The translations under genes were made by a program, and so were the position numbers. From UBA12481 sp012523435 (GTDB lineage: Bacteria > Bacteroidota > Bacteroidia > Bacteroidales > UBA12481), in assembly GCA_028686135.1 (NCBI GenBank), contig JAQUCP010000009.1, positions 35,173 through 99,172 on the forward strand: a stretch of DNA of 64,000 nt. Direction: 5' to 3'. The notes beneath the pieces were generated by a model. It ran no database searches, was not told the DNA's origin, and saw nothing but the letters and a program-made list of their open reading frames with translations. The first letter of the stretch is position 1, and each line of letters starts with the position of its first letter. Shown in pieces: positions 27,308 to 36,065 of the stretch.

Positions 27308-28501
27308 TTAGTAACCTCTGATAGCTTTGATGCCTGGTAAGACCTGGCCTTCGATATATTCTAGGAGGGCTCCTCCACCGGTTGAGACATAAGTGACCTG
27401 GTCGGCCAGACCGAACTGGTTGATGGCGGCCACCGAGTCGCCTCCGCCCACGAGTGAGAAAGCTCCTTTGCTGGTGGCTTTAGCGATAGCTTTAGCGATT
27501 TCAGCGGTTCCAGCCTGGAAATTGGACATTTCAAAAACGCCCATAGGTCCATTCCACAGTAGGGTGGCAGAGTTTTCAATCACCTCCGAAAACTTCTCAA
27601 TGGTTTTTGGTCCGATATCGAGGCCCATCCAGCCATCCGGGACGGCATCGATGGGGGAGGTGTTTGTATTGGCCTCATTATCAAATTTATCGGCATTGAC
27701 TCCGTCCACTGGAAGAATCAGGTTGACGCCTAATTCCTGGGCTTTTTCGGTCACTTTTTTAGCCATATCGAGGAGTTCCTCTTCCACGAGGGAGTTGCCA
27801 ATCTTTCCGCCCTTAGCCTTTATGAAGGTGTAGGTCATGCCACCGCCGATGATCAGGTTATCAACTTTATTCAGCAGGTTCTCGATGATGGTGATTTTGG
27901 TGGATACTTTGGCTCCTCCGAGGATTGCGGTGAATGGTTTCCCGGGTTCTTTCATCACCTTGTCGATGCTGGTCACCTCGTTTTCCATGATATAGCCGAA
28001 CAGTTTATTTTCGGGGAAATAGTCGGCGATAATAGTGGTAGAGGCGTGGGCGCGGTGGGCAGTACCGAAGGCATCATTCACATAAACTTCAGCCATGTCG
28101 GCAAGTTTTTTCGCAAACTCCGGGTCTCCCTTTGTTTCGTTTTTGTAGAACCGCAGGTTTTCCAGCAGGAGAACTTCGCCCGGTTTCAGTGCTGCTGCAG
28201 CTTGTTTGGCTTCCTCCCCGATGCAGTCGGGAGCGAATTTCACAGGAGTGCCGAGTTTGGCCGACAGGTCGGAAACCAGGTGTTTCAGGCTGAACTTATG
28301 TTCTGGACCCTCCTTTGGGCGTCCGAGGTGTGACATCAGGATGACAGATCCTCCGTCGGAGAGGATTTTTTTAATCGTTGGAATAGCTGCTCTGATGCGT
28401 GTGTCGTCGGTTATTTCGAAACTGCTATTAAGCGGGACATTAAAATCGACCCGAACAATTGCCTTTTTACCGGCAAAGTTGAAGGAGTTCATTGTTTTCA
28501 T
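27308..28501 (-). CDS. pgk: Phosphoglycerate kinase
   Basis: Glycolytic enzyme that makes ATP from 1,3-bisphosphoglycerate. Motifs are KKAIVRVDFNVPLN, VILMSHLGRPKEG, LLLENLRFYKNE, FTAILGGAKVSTKI, LLWNGPMGVFEMSNF and FSLVGGGDSVAAINQFGL. The start at 28501 (MKTMNSFNFAGK) fits Bacteroidota homologues and gives 397 aa; a GTG eight codons upstream is possible. A TAACTTTG element on the minus strand at 28543-28536 fits a -7 box. The neighbouring holB start is only 66 bp away on the other strand, so the two promoters share that space. Confidence 0.97.
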   Translation of the reverse strand: MKTMNSFNFAGKKAIVRVDFNVPLNSSFEITDDTRIRAAIPTIKKILSDGGSVILMSHLGRPKEGPEHKFSLKHLVSDLSAKLGTPVKFAPDCIGEEAKQAAAALKPGEVLLLENLRFYKNETKGDPEFAKKLADMAEVYVNDAFGTAHRAHASTTIIADYFPENKLFGYIMENEVTSIDKVMKEPGKPFTAILGGAKVSTKITIIENLLNKVDNLIIGGGMTYTFIKAKGGKIGNSLVEEELLDMAKKVTEKAQELGVNLILPVDGVNADKFDNEANTNTSPIDAVPDGWMGLDIGPKTIEKFSEVIENSATLLWNGPMGVFEMSNFQAGTAEIAKAIAKATSKGAFSLVGGGDSVAAINQFGLADQVTYVSTGGGALLEYIEGQVLPGIKAIRGY

Positions 28502-28567
28502 ATCATCGAAGGTTTTGAGTGTCACAAAAGTGGCCCAAAGTTATGAAATGTTGGCTATTTTTGAGCC

Positions 28568-29707
28568 ATGCGCTTTCAGGATATCCCCGGTCATGACGAG
28601 ATTAAGAGGCACCTAGCCCGGTTGGCTGTCGGTGGCCGACTGAGTCATGCCATCCTTTTCACCGGTAGTGCTGGATCGGGTCATTATTCGCTGGCCTTGG
28701 CGCTCGCGCAGTATCTGCAGTGCCAGTCGCCCCAAGGAGAAGATTCCTGTGGCGTCTGTCCTGCCTGCCATCAAGCCTCCGGGCTGGTGCATCCAGATAT
28801 TCATTTTGTCTTTCCTGTAGCGCGGACAGCCAAAATTTCCGGTGATCCGGTGAGTGATAATTTTCTCCCAGAATGGCGTAATTATCTGCAAATCAATCCG
28901 TATCCATCCCTAAATGACTGGACCTCAGCCATGGGGATTGAAAACAAGCAGGCAGGAATTTTTGCAGGAGAATCGGAATCACTGCTAAAGAAGATGAGTT
29001 TTAAGCCCTTCGAATCAGACTTCAAGGTGGTGATTTTCTGGCTGCCTGAGAAGATGAATCCTGCCGCTGCGAATAAGCTGCTCAAGCTGATCGAGGAGCC
29101 AGCTGACTTTACGGTTTTTTTGTTTGTTAGTGAGCAGCCCGATCTGATTCTCCCCACGATTCTGTCGCGCACCCAGCCAGTGAAAGTGCCGGGGATCAGC
29201 AACGAAGCGCTGAAAGCAAGGCTAGCGTACGATTTTCCTGATGCTGGTGCTGAACTGGAGACGGTCACCCGGATTGCCCGGGGCGATTACCTGAAGGCAC
29301 GTGATAGGTTAACCCATCGGGAACAGGATGTGTACTTTCGGGAGAAGCTGATTGAATGGTTACGAATGGCTTATGGACTTAAGGTCCTGGAATTAAGGGG
29401 TTGGATCGACGAAATATCGGATCTGGTAAGAGAAAAGCAGAAGGCCTTCCTGATTTACGCTATTCGTACCTTGAGAGGTAACTTTATGCTTAACAGAGGG
29501 CTTGATGAGCTTGTTGCTTTCGATCCGGAGGAGCAGGCGTTTTCTTTGAGATTCCGACGGTTTATTCATGAGGGAAATATCCGGTTACTGTATGAAGAAC
29601 TCAGCCTTGCGATCACCCAGATCAGCCTCAATGCCAACTCCCGGATTCTATTTACCGACTTATCCCTTAAGCTCCACGAGCTGTTGAAGATACCTGCTCA
29701 GGAATAG
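28568..29707 (+). CDS. holB: DNA polymerase III delta-prime-like clamp-loader subunit
   Basis: A clamp-loader AAA+ protein: RFQDIPGHDEIKRHL at the start, a P-loop region GSAGSGHYSLALALAQYL, a zinc module (CQSPQ, then CGVCPAC), and LIEEPADFTVFLFVSEQP, typical of delta-prime. The P-loop Lys is His and the sensor SRC motif reads LPTILSRTQP, which means it probably does not hydrolyse ATP, as known for delta-prime. 379 aa. TATTTTTG at 28556-28563 lies only 5 bp before the ATG, so it is either not the promoter or the transcript is leaderless. It is the first gene of the plus-strand run with ricT and gldH. Confidence 0.88.
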   Translation: MRFQDIPGHDEIKRHLARLAVGGRLSHAILFTGSAGSGHYSLALALAQYLQCQSPQGEDSCGVCPACHQASGLVHPDIHFVFPVARTAKISGDPVSDNFLPEWRNYLQINPYPSLNDWTSAMGIENKQAGIFAGESESLLKKMSFKPFESDFKVVIFWLPEKMNPAAANKLLKLIEEPADFTVFLFVSEQPDLILPTILSRTQPVKVPGISNEALKARLAYDFPDAGAELETVTRIARGDYLKARDRLTHREQDVYFREKLIEWLRMAYGLKVLELRGWIDEISDLVREKQKAFLIYAIRTLRGNFMLNRGLDELVAFDPEEQAFSLRFRRFIHEGNIRLLYEELSLAITQISLNANSRILFTDLSLKLHELLKIPAQE

Positions 29708-29755
29708 ACTTGAGCGGTCCGTAAAGGTTAAGGGGGAATCACTATCTTTGCACCT

Positions 29756-30907
29756 ATGGATAAACTAGATGATGCTATCATATTTAGGGGTTGCCCCCAT
29801 CTCGATATCGAATCAGAAGGCATACCCTGCCAAAGCCAAAATAGCTGTACCAAACTAAGTGTGTACGATTGGCTTCATGATCTGCCCCATCCAATCACTG
29901 AAGAGGATCTGGTGGAGGTTAGATTCAAAAACACTCGAAAAGCCTACTACCGAAATGTCAATGCGATCAATCTCAGGCCAGGTGATATGGTGGCTGTTGA
30001 GGCATCGCCTGGTCATGATATCGGGATGGTTTCGTTAACCGGTCCGCTCGTGTACAATCAGTTGAAAAAATACCGGATTCGCCCGGCTGAGTTTGAGTTT
30101 AAGCGGATCTATCGCAAAGCCAAGCAGGCTGATATCGAAAAATGGAAAGAGGCTATTGCCTTGGAGCATAAAACTATGCTCCGATCGAGAAAGATTACTC
30201 AGAATCTTCGGCTCGACATGAAGATTGGAGATGTTGAGTATCAGGGAGATAAAACAAAAGCCATTTTTTATTACATTGCTGATGACCGGGTTGATTTCCG
30301 TGAATTAATCAAAGTGATGGCTGAGGAGTTCCGCATTCGCATTGAGATGCGGCAGATTGGAGCCAGGCAGGAGGCGGGGCGTATCGGAGGGATTGGATCT
30401 TGTGGGCGGGAGCTCTGTTGTTCGACATTCCTGACGAATTTTGTGACGGTGACCACCACGGTGGCGCGGAATCAGGAGCTTTCCTTCAATCCACAGAAAT
30501 TAGCCGGACAGTGCGGTAAGCTAAAATGTTGTTTAAATTATGAGGTGGATGCTTACCTTGATGCTCAAAAAGGGTTTCCATCCGCGGAGATTGTGCTGGA
30601 AACCGCTGAAGGCAAGGCTTACCATCAGAAGACCGACATCTTTAAACGGATCATGTGGTACTCCTTTGATTCAGCCACTGCCAGCAATCTGATTCCGGTA
30701 CCTGCCGAGCGGGTGTGGGAGATCATCCGAAGCAATCGTCAGGGGATCATTGTTGACCGTCTTCTTGAGGTTGATGAGAGTCAGGCCACCGCCGAGATTG
30801 GTTATATGAATGCAGCGGGGCAGGAGAGCCTTACCCGTTTCGATCAGAAGAAGAACCCGCGCAGAAAATTCAAACCCAGGCCGGGAAATAAGAAAAGAGA
30901 GGGGTAG
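29756..30907 (+). CDS. ricT: RicT/YaaT-like PSP1 domain protein
   Basis: The PSP1 C-terminal domain is clear: FKRIYRKAKQADIEKW, then FYYIADDRVDFRELIKVM and RIEMRQIGARQEAGRIGG. The cysteine signature SCGRELCCSTFL and GKLKCCLNYEVDAY matches RicT (YaaT), which in Bacillus is part of the Fe-S-containing RicA-RicF-RicT complex acting on RNA processing. No RicA or RicF is seen here. 383 aa. TATCTTTG at 29743-29750 lies just before the ATG and may be a -7 box. The next gene is gldH, an arrangement common in Bacteroidota. Confidence 0.9.
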   Translation: MDKLDDAIIFRGCPHLDIESEGIPCQSQNSCTKLSVYDWLHDLPHPITEEDLVEVRFKNTRKAYYRNVNAINLRPGDMVAVEASPGHDIGMVSLTGPLVYNQLKKYRIRPAEFEFKRIYRKAKQADIEKWKEAIALEHKTMLRSRKITQNLRLDMKIGDVEYQGDKTKAIFYYIADDRVDFRELIKVMAEEFRIRIEMRQIGARQEAGRIGGIGSCGRELCCSTFLTNFVTVTTTVARNQELSFNPQKLAGQCGKLKCCLNYEVDAYLDAQKGFPSAEIVLETAEGKAYHQKTDIFKRIMWYSFDSATASNLIPVPAERVWEIIRSNRQGIIVDRLLEVDESQATAEIGYMNAAGQESLTRFDQKKNPRRKFKPRPGNKKREG

Positions 30908-30922
30908 AATCGATAGTTAACC

Positions 30923-31390
30923 ATGAGGTCCCTGAATTTTATAATCATCCTTGCTACCGGCCTCCTATTGGCAGGTTGTCATCAAGATGTTCTATACGTT
31001 GAAAATCAGCCGGTTCCCAAAGGGGTATGGAGCCAGGGCCATTTTTTGAAGTTTGATGTCCCGGTTACCGATACGCAACAACTTTATACTATTTACCTGC
31101 AGGTACGCAATGATGGGCGTTACGAGTACTCGAACCTCTGGCTTTTCATTACCACCAGTTCACCAACCGGAGCCGTCATGCAGGATACGGTGGAGTGCGT
31201 TCTGGCAGCACCTGACGGGCGCTGGCTTGGCCGGGGATCAGGAGGACGTTTTAGCCTTGAAATTCCTTATCGCTATCAGGTGAGATTTCCTTATGAGGGA
31301 GTCTATTCGTTTGAAATACAGCACGGTATGCGAACAAAGGAGTTGCTTCACGTGGCAGATATTGGAATACGAATACAAAAAGCATTCTGA
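30923..31390 (+). CDS. gldH: Gliding motility lipoprotein GldH
   Basis: A 155-aa lipoprotein (signal peptide ILATGLLLAGC, Cys at about residue 19). After the lipobox come VLYVENQPVPKGVWSQGH, then YTIYLQVRNDGRYEYSNLWLF, the family core, and a C-terminal FEIQHGMRTKELLHVADIGI. GldH is needed for gliding and stabilises other Gld proteins in Flavobacterium. It is 15 bp from ricT and 2 bp from trmB, clearly in the same transcript. It is separate from the gldKLMN operon by about 26 kb. Confidence 0.9.
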   Translation: MRSLNFIIILATGLLLAGCHQDVLYVENQPVPKGVWSQGHFLKFDVPVTDTQQLYTIYLQVRNDGRYEYSNLWLFITTSSPTGAVMQDTVECVLAAPDGRWLGRGSGGRFSLEIPYRYQVRFPYEGVYSFEIQHGMRTKELLHVADIGIRIQKAF

Positions 31391-31392
31391 AG

Positions 31393-32097
31393 TTGGCACG
31401 GGTAGGAAAATTGGAGCGCTTTGCCGAGATGAGGGAATTCCCGCATGTCATTGAACCTGATGGAAAGAGTCTGTTGATTCAGGATGAGTCTATCAAAGGG
31501 CACTGGCGCGAGACGTTTTTTAAAAATCCAAATCCGATTGTGTTGGAACTCGGGTGTGGCAAGGGAGAATATACCGTTGACCTGGCCCGGCGCTATCCGG
31601 ATCGGAATTTTATCGGTATGGATATCAAGGGGAACCGCATGTGGAAAGGAGCTACAGAAGCCTTGAAAAGCCATCTTACCAATGTGGGATTCCTACGGGC
31701 GAGGATTGAATTCATTGAGCGACTGTTTGGCCCCGGGGAGGTTGAAGAGATCTGGATCACTTTCCCTGATCCCCAGCCGAAAAAACCGAAAAAACGTTTG
31801 AGCTCGTCGGTTTTTCTGAACCGTTATCGGCAACTACTCATTCCTGGAGGAACGGTACACTTGAAAACTGACAACCGCGAACTCTTTGATTATACGTTGG
31901 AGGTGTTGGCTATGAATGGCATTGAGCCGCTTAGGGCCACAGCTGATTTGTATGCCTCAGGTTGGGAGGATGAGATTCTTTCCATCCGTACCTTTTATGA
32001 GTCGATATTTCTCAAGGCTGGTGAAAAGATCACTTATTTACAGTTTGCCTTGCCTGGGAATCTTGTTCTGAAAGAGCCTAACCGAAGTAAAGAATGA
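31393..32097 (+). CDS. trmB: tRNA (guanine-N7)-methyltransferase TrmB
   Basis: TrmB methylates G46 in the variable loop of tRNA, using S-adenosylmethionine. The motifs are VLELGCGKGEYTVDLA (SAM binding), FIGMDIKGNRMWKGA, and the family hallmark EIWITFPDPQPKK, followed by GGTVHLKTDNRELFDY. 234 aa. The start is TTG at 31393, 2 bp after the gldH stop. An internal Met (MREFPH) is a possible alternative but would lose conserved residues. It overlaps the next gene by 4 bp (ATGA). Confidence 0.95.
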   Translation: MARVGKLERFAEMREFPHVIEPDGKSLLIQDESIKGHWRETFFKNPNPIVLELGCGKGEYTVDLARRYPDRNFIGMDIKGNRMWKGATEALKSHLTNVGFLRARIEFIERLFGPGEVEEIWITFPDPQPKKPKKRLSSSVFLNRYRQLLIPGGTVHLKTDNRELFDYTLEVLAMNGIEPLRATADLYASGWEDEILSIRTFYESIFLKAGEKITYLQFALPGNLVLKEPNRSKE

Positions 32098-32456
32098 AAG
32101 AGGAGAGCTTTTTTGAACTGGTTTACGACGTAGTTAGTCTCATTCCGCCGGGACGGGTGACCAGTTACGGGGCTATTGCGCGCTACCTTGGATCACCGCA
32201 GGCTGCCCGTACTGTCGGATGGGCTTTAAACAAATCGTTTTCCAGCGCTGGATTTATCCCCGCTCACCGGGTAGTTAACCGAAACGGACTGCTCACCGGG
32301 AAATTCCATTTTGGATATTTCGAAGCGATGAAAGAGTTGCTCGAGAGTGAGGGCATCCGTGTGGACCATGATTGTGTTGTGGACTTCGAACGGCTATTCT
32401 GGGATCCTTCGAAAGAATTGGACGGGCTGGCTTTCAATATAGAAGAAGATGAGTAA
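32094..32456 (+). CDS. Alkyltransferase-like protein (ATL), MGMT family without the acceptor Cys
   Basis: The 120-aa protein has the DNA-binding domain of O6-methylguanine methyltransferases: VVSLIPPGRVTSYGAIARYL, AARTVGWALNKS (helix-turn-helix with the conserved Arg finger) and GFIPAHRVVNRNG. In MGMT the active site is P-C-H-R; here it is P-A-H-R, so it cannot accept an alkyl group. Proteins of this type (ATL) bind alkylated guanine and flag it for nucleotide excision repair. The role is known for the family and inferred here. It overlaps trmB by 4 bp and is 33 bp upstream of mrp. Confidence 0.9.
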   Translation: MKEESFFELVYDVVSLIPPGRVTSYGAIARYLGSPQAARTVGWALNKSFSSAGFIPAHRVVNRNGLLTGKFHFGYFEAMKELLESEGIRVDHDCVVDFERLFWDPSKELDGLAFNIEEDE

Positions 32457-32489
32457 TTTTGTATTTATTTAAATTAAATTAAAATAACG

Positions 32490-33584
32490 ATGAAAGAATT
32501 GACTCCGCAAGCTGTTTTGGATGCACTCCGGACGGTAGTTCACCCTGCAACAGAAAAAGATGTGGTGAGCAGCGGACTGGTTCAGGATTTGAACCTCGCA
32601 AATGACCGCATTGAGTTTTCCCTGGTGTTTCCGAAATCGAAGAACCCGTTTGCTTCTTCCTTGAAGAAGAGTTGTGAAGCGGCAATCATGGAGCACCTGG
32701 GTGCTGATCGTGAGATAATCATTAATATTGGGGCATTGGAAGTGGTTCATCAGGAGAAGAGTTTGCCCAACGTGAAAAATGTGATAGCGGTAGCCTCTGG
32801 AAAAGGGGGCGTAGGGAAATCCACTGTTGCTGTTAACCTGGCTGTGGCAATGGCCCGTGAGGGCTATCGGGTAGGTCTGATTGACGCTGATGTGTATGGT
32901 CCTTCAATCCCAAAAATGTTTGGAATAGAAAATTACCGCCCTGAAGTGGTAAAGAAAGAGGGCAAGGATTGGATCAGTCCGGCTCAGAAGTATGGCGTTA
33001 AGCTGATCTCAATCGGGTTCTTTGTGAGTGAGAAAGACGCTCTGGTTTGGAGAGGCCCGATGGCAACGAATGCGCTGAAGCAACTGATTAATGATGCTGA
33101 TTGGGGTGAGTTGGATTACCTTTTGGTTGACCTGCCTCCCGGAACGAGTGATATCCATCTGACTTTAGTTCAGACACTTGCTGTTACCGGTGCGGTCATA
33201 ATCTCCACACCTCAACCAGTAGCTCTGGCTGATGCAATTAAAGCTATCAGTATGTTCTCGGGGAAAAATATTGAGGTCCCAGTTTTGGGTTTGGTGGAAA
33301 ATATGGCCTGGTTTACTCCGGCAGAATTACCTGAAAACAAATATTACATCTTTGGTAAGGAAGGCTGCAAGAAACTCGCAGAAGAAATGAATGTGAACCT
33401 TCTAGGACAGATCCCGCTGGTACAGAGTATCCGCGAAGGTGGTGATGATGGCACTCCTATTGCCATGCAAGCCGAATCCCCGGCAGGTGCCGCATTCGTT
33501 AAGCTTGCTGAGGAAACGATCAAACAGACCGAAATTCGTAATGCATCGAAGAAACCTACAGAGGTTGTAAAAATTACACATTGA
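32490..33584 (+). CDS. mrp: Mrp/NBP35-type ATP-binding protein (Fe-S carrier family)
   Basis: Mrp/ApbC proteins are P-loop ATPases that carry or help insert Fe-S clusters. Residues 1-90 form a DUF59/MIP18 domain (LTPQAVLDALRTVVHPATEK). The deviant Walker A follows at about 105 (VASGKGGVGKSTVAVNLA), then LIDADVYGPSIPKMF, DYLLVDLPPGTSDIHLT and ISTPQPVALADAIKAISMF. Where many homologues have a CxxC cluster site, this one reads VENMAWFTPAELPENKYYIF, so a dimer-bridging cluster is not obvious. 364 aa. It is 44 bp upstream of a NifU-like gene, a sensible partner. Confidence 0.94.
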   Translation: MKELTPQAVLDALRTVVHPATEKDVVSSGLVQDLNLANDRIEFSLVFPKSKNPFASSLKKSCEAAIMEHLGADREIIINIGALEVVHQEKSLPNVKNVIAVASGKGGVGKSTVAVNLAVAMAREGYRVGLIDADVYGPSIPKMFGIENYRPEVVKKEGKDWISPAQKYGVKLISIGFFVSEKDALVWRGPMATNALKQLINDADWGELDYLLVDLPPGTSDIHLTLVQTLAVTGAVIISTPQPVALADAIKAISMFSGKNIEVPVLGLVENMAWFTPAELPENKYYIFGKEGCKKLAEEMNVNLLGQIPLVQSIREGGDDGTPIAMQAESPAGAAFVKLAEETIKQTEIRNASKKPTEVVKITH

Positions 33585-33628
33585 GATACCTAATGAACAT
33601 TTTACAAAACTTAATTTATTAAAATTAG

Positions 33629-33865
33629 ATGGTTGAGAAGGAAATGTTGAGCAAAATCGAGGATGTACTGGAACAGTTGCGTCCTTATCTGCAGGCTGAT
33701 GGTGGTGATTTATCATTGGTTGAGGTGACAGATGATCTAATCGTCAAGGTGAAATTGAAAGGCGCCTGTGGTAACTGCCCAATGAGAACAATGACCCTAA
33801 AATCTGGCGTGGAAGCTACCCTGAAAAAGCATATCCCGGAAGTGAAATCGGTAGAAGCAGTTTAG
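33629..33865 (+). CDS. NifU-like Fe-S scaffold domain protein
   Basis: A 78-aa protein equal to the C-terminal NifU (Nfu) domain: LEQLRPYLQADGGDLSLVEV, then LKGACGNCPMRTMTLKSGVE with the C-x-x-C that binds a [4Fe-4S] cluster, and EATLKKHIPEVKSVEAV. It probably hands clusters to apo-proteins. It follows mrp on the same strand with an AT-rich 44-bp spacer. Confidence 0.93.
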   Translation: MVEKEMLSKIEDVLEQLRPYLQADGGDLSLVEVTDDLIVKVKLKGACGNCPMRTMTLKSGVEATLKKHIPEVKSVEAV

Positions 33866-33938
33866 GGTTTTTCCCGTAAGACAAAATAAATTTGCCTCGT
33901 AGTAGTTAATTAAGAAAGTTTTAACGGGCAGAAAACTC

Positions 33939-35962
33939 TTGAAGATTTCATATAGAATAGTTCTGGCGGTCATCGTGTTATTATCGGCTGCGGCTTGTTC
34001 CACCAAAAAGAATACGGTGGCGACCCGAAGTTTTCATAACCTGACGTCCTATTACAATATTTACTTTAATGCTCGGGATGCTTATAATCAGGGCATTAAA
34101 AAGGTTGAAAATGATTTCAGGGATGATTTTAACACGATGCTTCCCCTGTTTCTCTATAGTTCCAGAGATGCTTCCCGGTTGTTATCATCCGACATGGACC
34201 GGGTTATCCGGAAATGCTCCAGCGTAGCCGCCAGGCACTCTATTACTGCTAAGCCTAAATATCGGCGAGGCGTGCAGACATCCCGCCAGCGGGAGTTTGT
34301 TAGGAGAAATGAGTATGTCAAATGGGTAGATGATGCTTTTCTCCTGATGGGGAAAGCCTATTTCCAAAAACGCGATTTTTTCCCGGCGATCGATAACTTT
34401 GAGTATGTCATCAGTGAGTATCCCGATGATGGGCTGGCTGACGAGGCACTGCTCTGGCTGGCCCGTTGCAATATCGAATTGGGTCGCTATACGGAAGCTC
34501 TCGAAGTTTTAAGCCGACTTAATGCTTCCTCCAGCCTGAGTAAGAAGCTACGGCCGGAGGTGATGGCAGTGTATGCCGATTGGTATATCAAACAGGGGGA
34601 TTACAAACAGGGCATAGCTTTCCTAGAGAAAGTTGACGATAAGAGCTTTAATAAAAAACAACGAATCAGAAGATTGTATGTCCTGGCTCAGTTGTACGAA
34701 AAGACAGATCAGCCCTCGGAAGCCGCACATTTTTATCAACTGGTAAATAAAGAAAACCCATCCTACGATATGGCTTTTAATGCTCGTATAAACCGGGCAA
34801 GGCTTTATCAAGGTGACGGATCAGGTGGGGAGCAGATCAGAAAAGAGCTGAGCAAGATGCTTCGCGATGAGAAGAATTTTGATTATCGCGATCAAATCTA
34901 CTATGCACTGGGTGACCTGGATATGAAGGAGGGAAAGCCGGATGAGGCGGTGGTAAATTATAAGTTAAGCCTCTGGACCAATATCAGCAATTCAACACAA
35001 AAGGCACTCTCCTACCTGGCTCTTGGTTCCTATTACTATGAGAAACCAGAGTTTATCCCGGCTGGAGCCTACTATGACAGTGCCGCTCAAAATCTGCCCA
35101 TAAATTTCCCGGATTATAAACGGGTTATCGAATTTGCTGCAGATGCTAAAATGCTGTCAGACAATCTTTTGGTGGTTTTCCGCGAAGATAGTCTCCAGGC
35201 AGTGGCCCAAATGCCGGATGACCAGCGTAACAAGTTGATAGAAGAGAAAATTGCTGCTGCTGTTAAGTTGGAGGAGGAGCTTCTTGCTGCCAATGAAAAC
35301 GATCGAATGGCGATGCAACAGGGGCGAATGCGTGCCGGCATTGGAGGAATGGCCCCCGGTGGCCAAAGAACTCAGGTGGGAGCACCCGGATCAGATCAGT
35401 TTGGTGGCGGTGCGCCTACCGATCTTTCGTCTGGATTGGGAACCAGTAACTGGTATTTCTATAATCCAACTACGATGAGTTTCGGAATGACCGAATTTAT
35501 CAAGCTATGGGGCCGGCGAAAACTAGAGGATAACTGGCGACGGTCAAACAAAAAGGTCATCACCGAGGCGGGAGACCTGTCTGCCGAGGGTGAAACAGGA
35601 GATGTGTCCACTCCAGTGGCCTCTTCCCGTGCTAGTCAGTTCAAACCAACCCAAAAAGAGTATTATACGGCTGACTTGCCTCTGAATGACACCCTGCTTC
35701 AGGAGTCAAATCAACGAGTTTCCCAGGCTCTTTTCAATGCTGGAAAGATCTTTAAGGATAATCTGAAAAACACGAACGAGTCAATCACCTATTTCGAACG
35801 GTTTATTACCCGGTTTCCGAATGATGATAAGCTCTTGTTTGCTTACTATAATCTCTATCAGATTTACGAAAGCCTGCAGGTTGAATCCGAGATCCAGCGC
35901 TACAAAAATCTTATCCTCGAAAAATTCCCCGATAGTCGTTCAGCAATGATCATCAGTAATCC
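33939..35962 (+). CDS. porW: PorW/SprE-like T9SS lipoprotein, TPR-rich (3' end lost in gap)
   Basis: An exported lipoprotein with a lipobox (VIVLLSAAAC, Cys about residue 20), then STKKNT and SFHNLTSYYNIYFNARDAYNQG, the start typical of PorW/SprE. TPR-like helical repeats follow over residues 100-380 (ALLWLARCNIELGRYTEALE, RLYVLAQLYEKTDQPSEAA, YYALGDLDMKEGKPDEAVV), then a Gly-rich low-complexity stretch near 465-500. 674 aa are visible before the assembly gap; SprE is longer, so the C-terminus is missing. The start is TTG at 33939. PorW/SprE is needed for T9SS function and links the motor to the outer-membrane part. porX lies just beyond the gap. Confidence 0.85.
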
Positions 35963-36062
35963 NNNNNNNNNNNNNNNNNNNNNNNNNNNNNNNNNNNNNN
36001 NNNNNNNNNNNNNNNNNNNNNNNNNNNNNNNNNNNNNNNNNNNNNNNNNNNNNNNNNNNNNN
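35963..36062. other. Assembly gap (100 N) between porW and porX
   Basis: A placeholder-length gap. The 3' end of porW and any spacer before porX lie in it. Reading through the N run gives one false frame of 1228 residues joining the two genes. Confidence 0.98.
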
Positions 36063-36065
36063 CCC

